Positions 8,227 through 19,499 are shown, numbered from the stretch's first letter. The stretch is DNA of 64,000 nucleotides from Acidiferrimicrobium sp. IK (GCF_025499425.1 NZ_JAIMCB010000011.1:63819-127818), one strand, 5' to 3'. The notes: generated by a model not told the origin, from the sequence alone. Made by a program: numbers and translations.

Positions 8227-9594
8227 CTACTGACCGGCCGCCGCAGCGGCCGGGGGGGTGCCTGGCGATCCCCGCCCATCTCGGTGGGTGCGGCGCGCCA
8301 CCTCGACGCCGGCCGCGACCATGAGGAGGATCGCCGGCAGCGGGCTACGGACCGCTGGGGGGGCCAGGAGAAGCGCGCCGATCGAGGCCAGCAACACGGC
8401 CGTCACCGGAGCCGCCCGCCACGCCCGCCGGGCGCTGCCCGCCAGAGCGGGACGGGCCCGCCGCAGCATCACCCTCCCGACTCGCTCCGCTCGCAGGCCC
8501 AACGCTCGGTCCCGCACCGACGGCCAAAAGGCGACGCCGGCGAGGACACCGGTCAAGGCCATGCCGGCCGCGATGCGCGGGTATGACGCCACGTCGGGAG
8601 TCACGATGATCCAGCTGGCCGCGGCCAACGCGGCCACGGTCCGGTCGTCGGTGGCCACTAGCAGCACCACCGAGGCCAGGATGAGCAGGTAGGAACTCCA
8701 CATGATGGGCGTCGCCATGAGCGACGCGATGATCGAGGCGGCGAAGAGGTTGCGCTCGTCGCCGCTGCGGTGGGCCCTCAGCGCCCCGCCCACCACGACC
8801 GCGCCGGCCACGGCGATCGCCAGCATCTCGGCTACCGCCGGGGTCGTGCCCAGGCTGTCGAACAGCGACGTCAGCGACCAGCTGCTGGCCGCCTCGTGGT
8901 CCTGCAACACTCCGAGCATGGCGCTGTAGCTGTGCTCGCTCAGCGGTCCGAGCACCCAGCCGCCGCCGAGGATCACCGCCAGCGTGCCTGCCGCCAGCGC
9001 CGCGGCCCGCAGCCGGCGGGCTAGCACCAGCCAGGCCAACAGGGGGAGGAGGAACAGCTTGGCGACCGCGGTGGCCGCCACCGCCAGGCCGGCCACGACC
9101 CAGTGGTCGCGCTGCGACCAGGCCACAGCAGCGCCGAGCAGGAGCAAGGCGTTGACGGTGCCCATCTGCAGCCCGACGATCGTCGTGGACGAGCTGAGCA
9201 CCAGCGCGGCCGGCAGCCAACCGGGGCGTCCGAGGAGGTGGCACGCCACCAGGATGGCGCCGACGGAGAGCCCGACGAAGATCGTGACCGCTAACGGCAC
9301 AGGGAGAGGCGCCAGGGGAACGAACGCCCAAGCGACGAGGTACGGGTACACGAACGCGTGCCCGGCCCGGAACACAGGGGACGTCACAGGCGAGTAGGGG
9401 CTGCGGCCGTCGAGGAGCGCACGGCCGGCTCGTAGGCCCGATTCGAGGTCGAACGCGCCTAGCAGCCAGCCGTACAGGCCGAGCAGCGACCCGCCGACGA
9501 CGACCAGCGCGGCTACCTGCGGCCAGGTCCAGCACGAACGCGGCGCTCGGATCTGCGCGGCCGTGCGGGGCGCGCTGAGATTTCTGGTCGCCAT
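8227..9594 (-). CDS. GT87-type polyprenyl-phosphate-mannose-dependent glycosyltransferase (DUF2029)
   Basis: This is a polytopic membrane protein of 455 residues with about ten hydrophobic helices. The region GRSPYSPV near residue 60 and the run of loops and helices after it match the DUF2029/GT87 family of actinobacteria, which adds mannose from a polyprenyl phosphate donor to cell-wall glycolipids on the outer face of the membrane. The tail after the last helix is Arg-rich and cytoplasmic-like. I took the ATG before ATRNLSAPR as start because longer forms would run into the upstream phosphatase gene. Donor and acceptor are not known from sequence alone. Confidence 0.8.
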   Translation of the reverse strand: MATRNLSAPRTAAQIRAPRSCWTWPQVAALVVVGGSLLGLYGWLLGAFDLESGLRAGRALLDGRSPYSPVTSPVFRAGHAFVYPYLVAWAFVPLAPLPVPLAVTIFVGLSVGAILVACHLLGRPGWLPAALVLSSSTTIVGLQMGTVNALLLLGAAVAWSQRDHWVVAGLAVAATAVAKLFLLPLLAWLVLARRLRAAALAAGTLAVILGGGWVLGPLSEHSYSAMLGVLQDHEAASSWSLTSLFDSLGTTPAVAEMLAIAVAGAVVVGGALRAHRSGDERNLFAASIIASLMATPIMWSSYLLILASVVLLVATDDRTVAALAAASWIIVTPDVASYPRIAAGMALTGVLAGVAFWPSVRDRALGLRAERVGRVMLRRARPALAGSARRAWRAAPVTAVLLASIGALLLAPPAVRSPLPAILLMVAAGVEVARRTHRDGRGSPGTPPAAAAAGQ

Positions 9595-9643
9595 GTCCTG
9601 CTCGAGTCTAGAAGCGTCACGCACCGCCGCTGGGGCGCCCCGC

Positions 9644-10393
9644 TCAGGGTGAGGGGCTGCTCGACAGCAGGCGGGATCTGAGCTGTTGCAGGGTGCCGGG
9701 CGCGACCCCGGCGTCATGAAGCCACGCCGCCGCGCCGCCGTGCACGTCCCCGAGGCGGCCGAGGAACCGGCGCATCACCTCACCGCTGACCACGCGTCTC
9801 TCCGGCGCCATGTTGGCGATCGCTTCCCCGTGGATCGGGTCTCGGGCCAGCCGATCGAGGATCGAGTCGAGCGCCAGACCGGTCAGCTCGTAGTCCGCGG
9901 CGATGTCCTCGTCGTCGACGCCGAGCACCGACAGGATCATGGCGGCCAGCACGCCGGTGCGGTCCTTGCCAGCCGCGCAGTGGAAGACCACCGCGGTCCG
10001 GTCGCTGTCGGCGAGGGCCCCGAACGCCGTCACGAACGCCTCACGGCCGACGTCGAGGTACCAGAGGTAACGATCGGCCATGTCGTCGCTGGGCGGGACG
10101 CCCTGGGCCTCGCCGGTAAGAGTGGGGATTACCGGCGCGTTGAGGTACTCGATGGCTCCCCCGGCGAGCGCACCGCGGCCGACCTGGGCGATCTCATCGG
10201 GGCTTCGCAGGTCGATGATGAGGTCGACGCCGAGCCGTCGCAGCGCAGCGACGCCATCTGGGGAGACGTGGTGCAGGGCGTCGCTGCGGTACACCGCCCC
10301 CCGCACCACTTCGCCTCCTCCGCTCGATCGGTAGCCACCCAGGTCCCGAAAGTTGAACGTGCCGTCCACCGCCACCCACCGTTCGCGGTTCAT
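9644..10393 (-). CDS. Tyrosine/serine protein phosphatase (Y_phosphatase3 family)
   Basis: A 249-residue phosphatase with the active-site loop HCAAGKDRTG, which contains the nucleophilic Cys and the phosphate-binding Arg (C-x5-R). The N-terminal signature FNFRDLGGY and the LIIDLRSPDE segment are those of the MptpB/IphP-like group of atypical protein-tyrosine phosphatases. It should dephosphorylate phosphotyrosine, phosphoserine or phosphoinositide substrates in the cytoplasm. An ATG 36 bases upstream gives a slightly longer form; neither start has a clear ribosome-binding site. Confidence 0.88.
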   Translation of the reverse strand: MNRERWVAVDGTFNFRDLGGYRSSGGGEVVRGAVYRSDALHHVSPDGVAALRRLGVDLIIDLRSPDEIAQVGRGALAGGAIEYLNAPVIPTLTGEAQGVPPSDDMADRYLWYLDVGREAFVTAFGALADSDRTAVVFHCAAGKDRTGVLAAMILSVLGVDDEDIAADYELTGLALDSILDRLARDPIHGEAIANMAPERRVVSGEVMRRFLGRLGDVHGGAAAWLHDAGVAPGTLQQLRSRLLSSSPSP

Positions 10394-10547
10394 GCCCGGA
10401 CTGTAGGAGAACCAGTCCGCCCAGCACACAGAGGTGGAGAAAGCGGGCCGGGCCGCGCCAGGCGGGGGCGTAGGTTGCCCGCCGTGCGGGCATGAGCAAG
10501 GGGACAGGGGCGCCCCCGCCCCTCAACCACTGGACGGAGAACCACTT

Positions 10548-11255
10548 ATGGCCAAGATCTTGTTCGTTGTGACCGGCGCAGACGCCTGGACCCTTGCCGA
10601 CGGCACCAAGCACCCAACCGGGTTCTGGGCCGAGGAGCTAGTCGCTCCCTACCGGATATTCACCGGCGCCGGCTACGACGTCGTGTTCGCCACGCCTGGC
10701 GGCGTGGCCCCGGTGGTCGACAAGGCCAGCCTGGCCCCCGACGCCAACGGCGGCGAGGAGCGAGCCGACGCGCTGGCCTCCGAGCTGGGAGACATCGTCG
10801 CCCTGAAGAAGCCGATGCGGCTGGAGGACGCCGTCTTGGCTGACTACGCCGCGGTGTTCTACCCGGGCGGGCACGGCCCCATGGAGGACCTTTCGGTGGA
10901 CGAGAATTCCGGTCGTCTGCTGGTGGACGCCCTCCAGTCGGGCGTGCCGCTCGGCATCGTGTGCCACGCCCCGGCCGCCCTCCTGGCGACGGTGGACGGC
11001 GATGGCAACTCGCCGTTCTCCGGCTACCGCCTGACAGGGTTCACCAACGCCGAAGAGGAGCAGGCCGGGTTGGCCGACAAGGCCAAGTGGCTGTTGCAGG
11101 ACCGGCTTGTGGCGCTGGGGGCGAGCTTCCAGGCGGGTGAGCCCTGGGCTCCCAACGTGGTTGTGGACCGCAACCTTCACACCGGCCAGAACCCTTCGTC
11201 GTCGGGTCCCCTGGCCGAGGAGATGGTCCAGGCGTTGGGCGGATCCCCGAGCTAA
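10548..11255 (+). CDS. DJ-1/PfpI (Hsp31-like) family protein
   Basis: This 235-residue protein has the class I glutamine-amidotransferase fold of the DJ-1/PfpI superfamily. The nucleophile elbow is GIVCHAPAALL and the oxyanion region is FYPGGHGPM. Size and the N-terminal VVTGADAWTLADGTKHPTGF pattern fit Hsp31-type proteins, known as glyoxalase III or chaperones that deal with methylglyoxal and protein damage. GGACGGAGA just upstream supports the ATG start. Upstream, GCCCGC-CGT-GCGGGC (10477-10491) is a small hairpin in the leader of unknown role. Confidence 0.85.
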   Translation: MAKILFVVTGADAWTLADGTKHPTGFWAEELVAPYRIFTGAGYDVVFATPGGVAPVVDKASLAPDANGGEERADALASELGDIVALKKPMRLEDAVLADYAAVFYPGGHGPMEDLSVDENSGRLLVDALQSGVPLGIVCHAPAALLATVDGDGNSPFSGYRLTGFTNAEEEQAGLADKAKWLLQDRLVALGASFQAGEPWAPNVVVDRNLHTGQNPSSSGPLAEEMVQALGGSPS

Positions 11256-11330
11256 AGGTCGCGCCCCGGACCTGCCGATAGGTGAGGGTCGGGTCGTCGA
11301 TGGCGGTGACTCGCGTGACTGGAGGAACAC

Positions 11331-12743
11331 GTGCCCAGACGACCTGCGCCCCGCCCCGCCACTTGGGGCCGTCGCGTGGCTCAGGCGGCCGTCGCGGCGC
11401 TGTCGGTGGGAGCGGCTGCCGCCCCCGCCGCCACGGCTGCGCCGGCGAGTTCCGCTCCCCCCAGCGCGCCGGGGGTCGCTCACGCGTCGTCGCTGGCGGT
11501 GACCGCCCCGAGGGCGTACAGCCTCCTCACCTCCGACGGGCGCCTCATCGGCTACGGAGGGGCCTTCTCGGCCACGGTGGCCACCCCCGCCTCCCCGGTG
11601 GTGGGTGTGGCATCCACCCCTGACGGCCGCGGTGCGTACGCCGCCGAGGCCGACGGCGAGGTGATCGCCCTCGGCGACGCGGTCTTTCAGGGCTCGCTGG
11701 TCGGCACCCGGCTCTCGAAGCCGATAGTCGGCATCGCCATCGACCCGTCGACGGGGGGCTACTGGCTGGTGGCGTCCGACGGCGGGATCTTCGACTTCGG
11801 GGGAGCCCGCTTCTACGGCTCCACCGGCTCCACCCACCTGAACAAACCAGTGGTCGGGATGGCCGCCACAAGCGACGGCCAGGGCTACTGGCTGGTGGCG
11901 TCCGACGGCGGGGTCTTCACCTTCGGCGACGCCGGCTTCTACGGCTCGACCGGCGCGGTTCACCTGAACAAGCCGGTCGTCGGGATGGCCGCCACCGCGA
12001 CGGGGCACGGTTACTGGATGGTGGCGTCTGACGGCGGGATCTTCACCTTCGGCGACGCCGGCTTCTACGGCTCCACCGGCTCGGTGCGCCTCAACCGGCC
12101 GGTGATCGCCATGAGCCCGACCGGCACCGGGCAGGGCTACTGGCTGGAGGCGTCCGACGGCGGGATCTTCGACTTCGGGGACGCCACTTTCTACGGTTCG
12201 GGCGCTGGCGCGGCGAACGCCTTCGTCGGCATGGCGATCGGTGTCGGCGACGGGTACGCCAACCCGATGCGCGCGGTGAGCGGCCTGCGACCCGAGCGCG
12301 TCGACGAGGGCGTCGATTACGGCGGCTCCGGTCCGGTGTACGCCCTCGGTGACGGAGTGGTCACCTCCACGTCGGGGAGCTGGCCCGACGGGACGTTCAT
12401 CTCCTACCGCCTCACCGCTGGCCCCGCCGCCGGCAAGATGGTGTACGTCGCTGAGAACGTGACCCCGACGGTCACCGTCGGCCAGACCGTGAACCTCAAC
12501 ACCGTGGTCGGCATCCTCCACGATTCCTACCCCGACATGGAGATCGGGTGGGCGGCCGACAGCTACGGCGACACGATGGCCGCGTCCGCCGGCCAGTGGA
12601 CCTCGGCGGACGACTCGGCGTCGCTACCGAGCGCCTACGGCGTCAACTTCGACCAGCTGCTCGTGTCGCTCGGGGCGACGCCAGGAGTCATGGAGCATCC
12701 CAACGTGACCGGCACGCTGGCGGCGGGGTGGCCGGGCTGGTAA
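11331..12743 (+). CDS. Secreted repeat protein with GYWLVASDGG beta-propeller-like repeats and an M23-like C-terminus
   Basis: This 470-residue protein begins with a signal peptide (RRVAQAAVAALSVGAAAAPAATAAPA). Residues from about 60 to 310 hold at least five repeats of about 43 residues with the pattern GYWLVASDGGIF.FGDA.FYGSTG, probably blades of a beta-propeller. The C-terminal part (EGVDYGGSGPVYALGDGVV, YVAENVTPTVTVGQTV) resembles the core of M23/LytM-type domains. However, I do not see the HxH and H-x3-D metal ligands, so it is probably a binding rather than a cutting domain. The repeats are strongly conserved at DNA level. It is likely cell-wall associated; its function is unknown. Confidence 0.8.
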   Translation: MPRRPAPRPATWGRRVAQAAVAALSVGAAAAPAATAAPASSAPPSAPGVAHASSLAVTAPRAYSLLTSDGRLIGYGGAFSATVATPASPVVGVASTPDGRGAYAAEADGEVIALGDAVFQGSLVGTRLSKPIVGIAIDPSTGGYWLVASDGGIFDFGGARFYGSTGSTHLNKPVVGMAATSDGQGYWLVASDGGVFTFGDAGFYGSTGAVHLNKPVVGMAATATGHGYWMVASDGGIFTFGDAGFYGSTGSVRLNRPVIAMSPTGTGQGYWLEASDGGIFDFGDATFYGSGAGAANAFVGMAIGVGDGYANPMRAVSGLRPERVDEGVDYGGSGPVYALGDGVVTSTSGSWPDGTFISYRLTAGPAAGKMVYVAENVTPTVTVGQTVNLNTVVGILHDSYPDMEIGWAADSYGDTMAASAGQWTSADDSASLPSAYGVNFDQLLVSLGATPGVMEHPNVTGTLAAGWPGW

Positions 12744-12771
12744 CCCCGCCGGACCGGGGCCGACAGCTCCG

Positions 12772-13311
12772 CTACCGGTAGGTGTTGTTGCTGGTGTGGT
12801 CCCCGGCCAGCCACCGGGCCAGGTCCTCGCGAGCGGAGCTGCGGCGCTCCTCGCTAATTTTCTCCACGTCGGGGTGGTCGACGCTGAACTCCACGATCAG
12901 CCCGTTCGGGTCGGTGATGTAGAGCGACACGCAGTAGCCGTGGTCGAGCACGAACGTGTCCGGCTCCCGGTAACCGGCCTCGTGGATCCGCTTGCGGATG
13001 GCGTCTTGGGTGCCCTGGTCGACCGCCAGGGCGACGTGGCGGAACGGGGTGAAGTTGATGTCGGTCTTGAACAGAGCCTGGTCGGCGGGATCGGCGAACT
13101 GGAAGAACGCCAGCGCACTTCCGTCGGCCAGGGCGAAGAACGTGTGGCAGTAGGTCCGCTCCGCCCCGAAGAGCATGTCCTTCTCGGCCCACGTGGCGAC
13201 GAGCGGCATCCCGATGACGTCCTCGTAGAACGCCCGGGTCGCCTCCTGGTCGTCGGTCACCGTGGCGTGGTGGTGCAGGCGGATCGGGCCCGGCGTGACG
13301 GTGCGGTTCAT
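12772..13311 (-). CDS. VOC-family (glyoxalase/extradiol dioxygenase fold) protein
   Basis: This 179-residue protein reads IRLHHHATVTDDQEATRAFY at the start and DPNGLIVEFSVDHP near the end, giving the paired beta-alpha-beta-beta-beta units of the VOC superfamily with likely metal ligands His (HHHATV, FRHVALAV) and Glu (VEFS). The superfamily includes glyoxalases, fosfomycin-resistance proteins and ring-cleaving dioxygenases; I cannot name the substrate. GGAGG lies 7 bases upstream of the ATG. It is followed on the other side by a convergent secreted protein, with a small CCCCG/CGGGG hairpin between the two stops. Confidence 0.85.
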   Translation of the reverse strand: MNRTVTPGPIRLHHHATVTDDQEATRAFYEDVIGMPLVATWAEKDMLFGAERTYCHTFFALADGSALAFFQFADPADQALFKTDINFTPFRHVALAVDQGTQDAIRKRIHEAGYREPDTFVLDHGYCVSLYITDPNGLIVEFSVDHPDVEKISEERRSSAREDLARWLAGDHTSNNTYR

Positions 13312-13334
13312 GCGGCGACCTCCGTGTGTAGGTG

Positions 13335-14012
13335 TCAGCTGGTTGGGGACAGCGGTAGGAGATGGTCGAGGGACACTCGGATCTCCCCGCGACTGATCGG
13401 GACGCACGAGTCGGGGAGGTCCTGGACGATGTCGATGTCGCGGCGTCGCAGCTCGTCGATGAACGACCCCAGGTGGGCCATGGCGCCGCTGTCCACGTCG
13501 TGGAGGACCACCACCGTCCACGGCCCGGCTTCGGCGTCGGCCAGGGCCCGCTCGACCCAGCCGTCGGGGTCGTCCCAGTCGTGGGGGACGCTGTTCCAAA
13601 GAACGCAGGTGTAGCGGTGGTCTTGGAGGTACCGGAGGGCGGCCGCGGACAGGACCTGGCGGTCGAGGACGCCCCCCGCTGCGTACGGCCGATACAGCTT
13701 TTCGTCGCCGTCGAACTCGGTCAGCTCCGCTGCCAGCGCGGCGATCTCCGTGTCTACGGCCGCTTCGGCGTCGACCGCAGCGCCGAGCAACACCGTGTGG
13801 GTGGTGGTGTGATGCCCGATGCGGTGACCTTCTCTGCAGGCCCGGCGCACCAGGTCCCGTCCCCCCGGCCGGCGCAGGTTGGCGCCGACGACGAAGAAGG
13901 TGGCGGGCACGCCTCTGGCGGCCAGCACGTCGAGCACGGCGTCGGTGACGCCCGGCGTGGGGCCGTTGTCGAACGTCAGGCTGATCCGCCGACGTTCGCG
14001 GTCCTCCGACAT
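13335..14012 (-). CDS. Polysaccharide deacetylase-family protein (NodB fold) with a changed metal-site residue
   Basis: 225 residues with the NodB homology pattern of carbohydrate esterase family 4: motif 1 is SLTFDNGP, motif 2 is GHRIGHHTTTH, and later RPYAAGG, CVLWNSVPHDWDD and VVVLHDV match motifs 3-5. Motif 1 is normally TFDDGP; here the second Asp, a metal ligand, is Asn16, while the first Asp (15) and both His of motif 2 remain. No signal peptide is visible, so a cytoplasmic role is likely. It lies upstream of the VOC gene on the same strand with a 23-bp gap and may be co-transcribed with it. Confidence 0.8.
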   Translation of the reverse strand: MSEDRERRRISLTFDNGPTPGVTDAVLDVLAARGVPATFFVVGANLRRPGGRDLVRRACREGHRIGHHTTTHTVLLGAAVDAEAAVDTEIAALAAELTEFDGDEKLYRPYAAGGVLDRQVLSAAALRYLQDHRYTCVLWNSVPHDWDDPDGWVERALADAEAGPWTVVVLHDVDSGAMAHLGSFIDELRRRDIDIVQDLPDSCVPISRGEIRVSLDHLLPLSPTS

Positions 14013-14089
14013 TGCCCTCCCCTCGTGTTGTTGCCATTGTGGCCGACGATCGGCCCAGGCTCAACCGGTCGCGGTCCCCCCGGCCGCTC

Positions 14090-14983
14090 TCAACCTACGG
14101 CCGCCGGCCACGTCACGCCGGTCAGCCGCTCCGAGAGGTCCCACAGCAGGCGAGCCGTCTCCTCGTCGAGGGCTTGGCGTGCCGGCACGTCCACCCCCGG
14201 GTACCCCCGCATGTGCTGGAACCCGCTCGGGCCGATGTAGATCCCGCCCGGGAGGTCCTCGGTCGCCGCGTAGAGGGTCGGGAGCGCGCCCATGGTGTCG
14301 CTCTGCGCGATGAGCAGGTTGCCGACCACCCCCAACAGGTTGGAGATCGGGCTGCTCGTCCCTCCCTGCAAGTTGGTGGCCGCGTACCCGGGATGGGCGG
14401 CGACGGCCCGGACATTCGACCCGGCCTGGTTGAGGCGACGCTGGAGCTCCAGCACGAACAGCAGGTTGGCCAGCTTGGACTGCGAGTACGCCTTCCACGG
14501 CTTGTAGGAGCGGCGTTCCCAGTTGAGGTCGTCGAGATCGATCTTCCCGCTGCGGTGCAGGCCGGAGGACACGACTACCACCCGGTCCGTGATGCGCGGC
14601 AGGAGCAGGTTGGTGAGGGCGAAGTGGCCCAGGTGGTTGGTGCCGATCTGCAGCTCGAAGCCGTCAGCTGTGCGCCTTTCGGGGGTGGCCATGACCCCGG
14701 CGTTGTCGACGAGGATGTCGACGGGCCCGGGGGTGTCCTTCGCGAACGATCGCACCGACGCCAGGTCCGCGAGGTCCAGTTGCCGGACCACGACATCGCC
14801 GGTCATCGCCTCCGCCGCGGCGTGGCCCTTGCCCGTGTCACGCACGGCAAGGGTGACCGTGGCGCCGGCGCCGGCGAGCGCCTTCGCGGCCGCCCGCCCG
14901 ATGCCGCTGTTGGCGCCGGTGACGATGGCGCTGCGCCCGTGGAGGTCGGGGAGGTCGGCGGCGGTCCAGCGGGATTGGGGCAT
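14090..14983 (-). CDS. Short-chain dehydrogenase/reductase
   Basis: This 297-residue Rossmann-fold oxidoreductase has the cofactor motif VTGANSGIGRAAAKAL, NNAG-like DNAGVM, the catalytic Ser in VVVVSSGLH and the YSQSK active site (Tyr and Lys). The pattern is that of retinol-dehydrogenase-like or 'oxidoreductase' SDRs (TNHLGHFALTNLLLP). The substrate is not known. It is divergent from a small AraC regulator with 39 bp between starts, which may control it. Confidence 0.9.
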   Translation of the reverse strand: MPQSRWTAADLPDLHGRSAIVTGANSGIGRAAAKALAGAGATVTLAVRDTGKGHAAAEAMTGDVVVRQLDLADLASVRSFAKDTPGPVDILVDNAGVMATPERRTADGFELQIGTNHLGHFALTNLLLPRITDRVVVVSSGLHRSGKIDLDDLNWERRSYKPWKAYSQSKLANLLFVLELQRRLNQAGSNVRAVAAHPGYAATNLQGGTSSPISNLLGVVGNLLIAQSDTMGALPTLYAATEDLPGGIYIGPSGFQHMRGYPGVDVPARQALDEETARLLWDLSERLTGVTWPAAVG

Positions 14984-15022
14984 TGCCGTCAATGTAGGCG
15001 GGGGCCGGCTACCTTCGGCGCG

Positions 15023-15433
15023 GTGACCCCAGCGGAGATCGCCGACTTGGCGCACCTGCGCCGGGCCCGTGACCGCATGGACCGCGACTACGCGCAGCCG
15101 CTCGACGTCCCGGCGATGGCCGCCGTCGCGTTGATGTCGCCGGCGCACTTCTCTCGCAAGTTCCGCGCCGCCTACGGCGAGACTCCGTACTCGTACCTGA
15201 TGACCAGGCGGATCGAGCGGGCGAAGGCGCTATTGCGTCGAGGGATGTCGGTGTCCGACACGTGCATGGCGGTCGGCTGCACCTCGCTCGGCTCGTTCAG
15301 CTCGCGCTTCACCGAGATCGTCGGCGTGACGCCATCTAGGTACCGCCGGCGCGACCACAGCCACCTCGAGGTCGTCCCGTCGTGCGTGGCCCGGGCTGGG
15401 ACCCGACCCCGCCGCAGCACCGCGGCTGTCTGA
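15023..15433 (+). CDS. AraC-family regulator (DNA-binding domain only)
   Basis: At 136 residues this is little more than the double helix-turn-helix of AraC proteins: LDVPAMAAVALMSPAHFSRKF (first HTH) and SVSDTCMAVGCTSLGSFSSRF (second HTH), ending with GVTPSRYR. No sensory domain is present. Such minimal regulators are often followed by a VOC protein gene, as here, 64 bp downstream; that protein may act as the sensing or effector partner. The GTG start follows a short divergent promoter shared with the SDR gene. Confidence 0.88.
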   Translation: MTPAEIADLAHLRRARDRMDRDYAQPLDVPAMAAVALMSPAHFSRKFRAAYGETPYSYLMTRRIERAKALLRRGMSVSDTCMAVGCTSLGSFSSRFTEIVGVTPSRYRRRDHSHLEVVPSCVARAGTRPRRSTAAV

Positions 15434-15497
15434 GCACTTCTGGTAGTCGAGCAGGAACGGAGAAGCGGCCGGGGAGCCCCACCCGTACGGTTGGGGC

Positions 15498-15896
15498 ATG
15501 GCACTCACCGTCTCGGCAATGTTCATCCCGGTCCACGATCCTGACGCGGCCCTCGGCTTCTACCGCGATGCCCTCGGTCTCGAGGTACGCGCCGACGTCT
15601 CCTCCGACGGGTTCCGCTGGGTGACCGTCGGCGCCCCCGGCCAGGACGTCGACATCGTCTTGTCCCAGCCTCACGGCGGCCGGTCCCAGGCCGAGGGAGA
15701 CGCCCTCCTGGCGCTGGTCACGCAGGGGTCGCTGCAAGCGGCGATCTTTCGAACCGACGACCTCGACGCCACGTTCGAGAAGGTCCGGGCGTCGGGGGCG
15801 GAGGTGCTGCAGGAGCCGGCGTCGCAACCGTGGGGCGCCCGCGACTGCGCGGTCCGCGACCCCTCCGGCAACCTGGTGCGCATCGCCCAGGCCTGA
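15498..15896 (+). CDS. Small VOC-family (glyoxalase-like) protein
   Basis: A 132-residue single VOC unit pair with FIPVHDPDAALGFYRDALGLEV at the start and DCAVRDPSGNLVRIAQ at the end. In place of the usual terminal Glu ligand (V.E / L.E) there is RIAQ, so metal binding may be weakened. It follows the short AraC-type regulator and precedes the UvrA-like gene by 62 bp; the three may form one transcript. Function unknown, possibly detoxification or ligand sensing. Confidence 0.85.
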   Translation: MALTVSAMFIPVHDPDAALGFYRDALGLEVRADVSSDGFRWVTVGAPGQDVDIVLSQPHGGRSQAEGDALLALVTQGSLQAAIFRTDDLDATFEKVRASGAEVLQEPASQPWGARDCAVRDPSGNLVRIAQA

Positions 15897-15958
15897 GCGG
15901 CCGCTCCGCCTCGGGCAACACTCGACCTCGCACGAAGCTCGATCTACGAAGAGAGACG

Positions 15959-18340
<2,382 letters not shown>

Positions 18341-18376
18341 GCCGTATCCAAGCACCACTTCCGCACAGTCGGGCGA

Positions 18377-18483
18377 GGGCAACTGGCGCTCGAGTCTCGA
18401 GGCGGGCAGGCCGCTCAGGCCGGCCGCCTTCGAGCTCCACTCGCGCACCGACCGCAGTGGGCAACTGGCGGTCGAGTCTCGAG
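18377..18483. repeat. 25-bp direct repeat pair containing a CTCGAGTCTCGAG-type palindrome
   Basis: GGGCAACTGGCGCTCGAGTC... occurs at 18377-18401 and, with one base changed, at 18459-18483. Each 25-bp copy ends in TCGAGTCTCGAG, itself close to a palindrome. The pair fills the space between the convergent UvrA2-like and aldo/keto reductase genes, so it may be a spacer repeat or help termination. Confidence 0.75.
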
Positions 18484-18527
18484 CCGCCACCAGGCCCCAT
18501 CGGTGCGTCTCCGAGTAGCCGGCGTGG

Positions 18528-19496
18528 CTATGAGTAGTCGGACATCAGGCGGGGCGCGTACGGCCGCTCGAGGGTCGATACCTCCACCTCGTCGAGGTGG
18601 AGGTGCAGGGCGGCGACGGCGTCGTCGATGTGACGCTCGGCGGTGGCGCCGAGTATCGGCGCGCTGACCCCTGGGCGGCCGAGCAGCCAGCCCAGAGCGA
18701 CGCACGCGGGAGGCACGCCGCGACCGGATGCGACGACGCGCACAGCGTCTTGTACATCGAAGTCCTCTGGTCGGTCCCGGCTTGACCCCGCTGCTCGGGC
18801 CGTGTGGCGGGTGCCGGCGCGCTCCCTGGTCCCGGCCAGCAGCCCTCTGGCGAGCGGGCTGTAGGGGACCAGCCCGATCCCGGAGTCGGTGCACATGGGT
18901 ATCAGCTCACGTTCGTCCTCGCGGTTCACCAGGTTGTATCGGTTCTGCATCGACACCAGGCGGGTCCAGCCGCCCAGAGCGGCGCAGTGCTGGAGCTTGG
19001 CGAGCTGCCATGCGTACATCGCCGACGCCCCGACGTATCGGGCCTTTCCTGCCCTGACCACGTCGTCGAGCGCCTGCATGGTCTCCTCGACGGGCGTGTT
19101 CGGATCGAACCGGTGAACCTGGTAGAGGTCTACGTAATCCGTGCCGAGCCGTCGGAGCGACCGGTCGATGGCCGACAGGATGTGCTTGCGCGACAGGCCT
19201 CGATCGTTCGGACCTGGACCGGTGGGGTAGTACACCTTGGTGGCCAGGACGTAGTCATCCCGATGTTCGAACAGCTTGGCGAGCAGGTGACCGGTGATCA
19301 CCTCGCTGGCTCCTCCGGAGTACATGTCCGCTGTGTCGAACAGCGTGATACCGGCATCGACGGCCTTGCGAACGATCGGCTCGGCGTCGTCCTCGCCAAG
19401 CGCCCAACTCTGACTCCGAGGATCGCCGTAGCTCATCATGCCGAGTCCGACCCGGGAGGTCGTGAGCCCCGACGAACCCAGCCGCACGTGGTGCAT
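18528..19496 (-). CDS. Aldo/keto reductase
   Basis: This 322-residue NADPH-dependent TIM-barrel reductase has the catalytic set of the family: DTADMYSGG (Asp, Tyr), LATKVYY (Lys) and LYQVHRFD (His), plus the cofactor-binding C-terminus (LGWLLGRPGVSAPILGAT). It resembles YghZ/Tas-like members that reduce aldehydes. A Thr/Arg/Ser-rich stretch (TRERAGTRHTARAAGSS) replaces the usual loop before the C-terminal helices. Its start lies 3 bp from the stop of the EamA transporter on the same strand, so the two are probably co-transcribed. Confidence 0.9.
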   Translation of the reverse strand: MHHVRLGSSGLTTSRVGLGMMSYGDPRSQSWALGEDDAEPIVRKAVDAGITLFDTADMYSGGASEVITGHLLAKLFEHRDDYVLATKVYYPTGPGPNDRGLSRKHILSAIDRSLRRLGTDYVDLYQVHRFDPNTPVEETMQALDDVVRAGKARYVGASAMYAWQLAKLQHCAALGGWTRLVSMQNRYNLVNREDERELIPMCTDSGIGLVPYSPLARGLLAGTRERAGTRHTARAAGSSRDRPEDFDVQDAVRVVASGRGVPPACVALGWLLGRPGVSAPILGATAERHIDDAVAALHLHLDEVEVSTLERPYAPRLMSDYS

Positions 19497-19499
19497 CTG

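Noticed and set aside
10638..12521. 627-codon minus-strand frame with repeated GRHQPV segments opposite the secreted repeat protein
   Set aside because: The repetition merely mirrors the DNA repeats of the real plus-strand gene.
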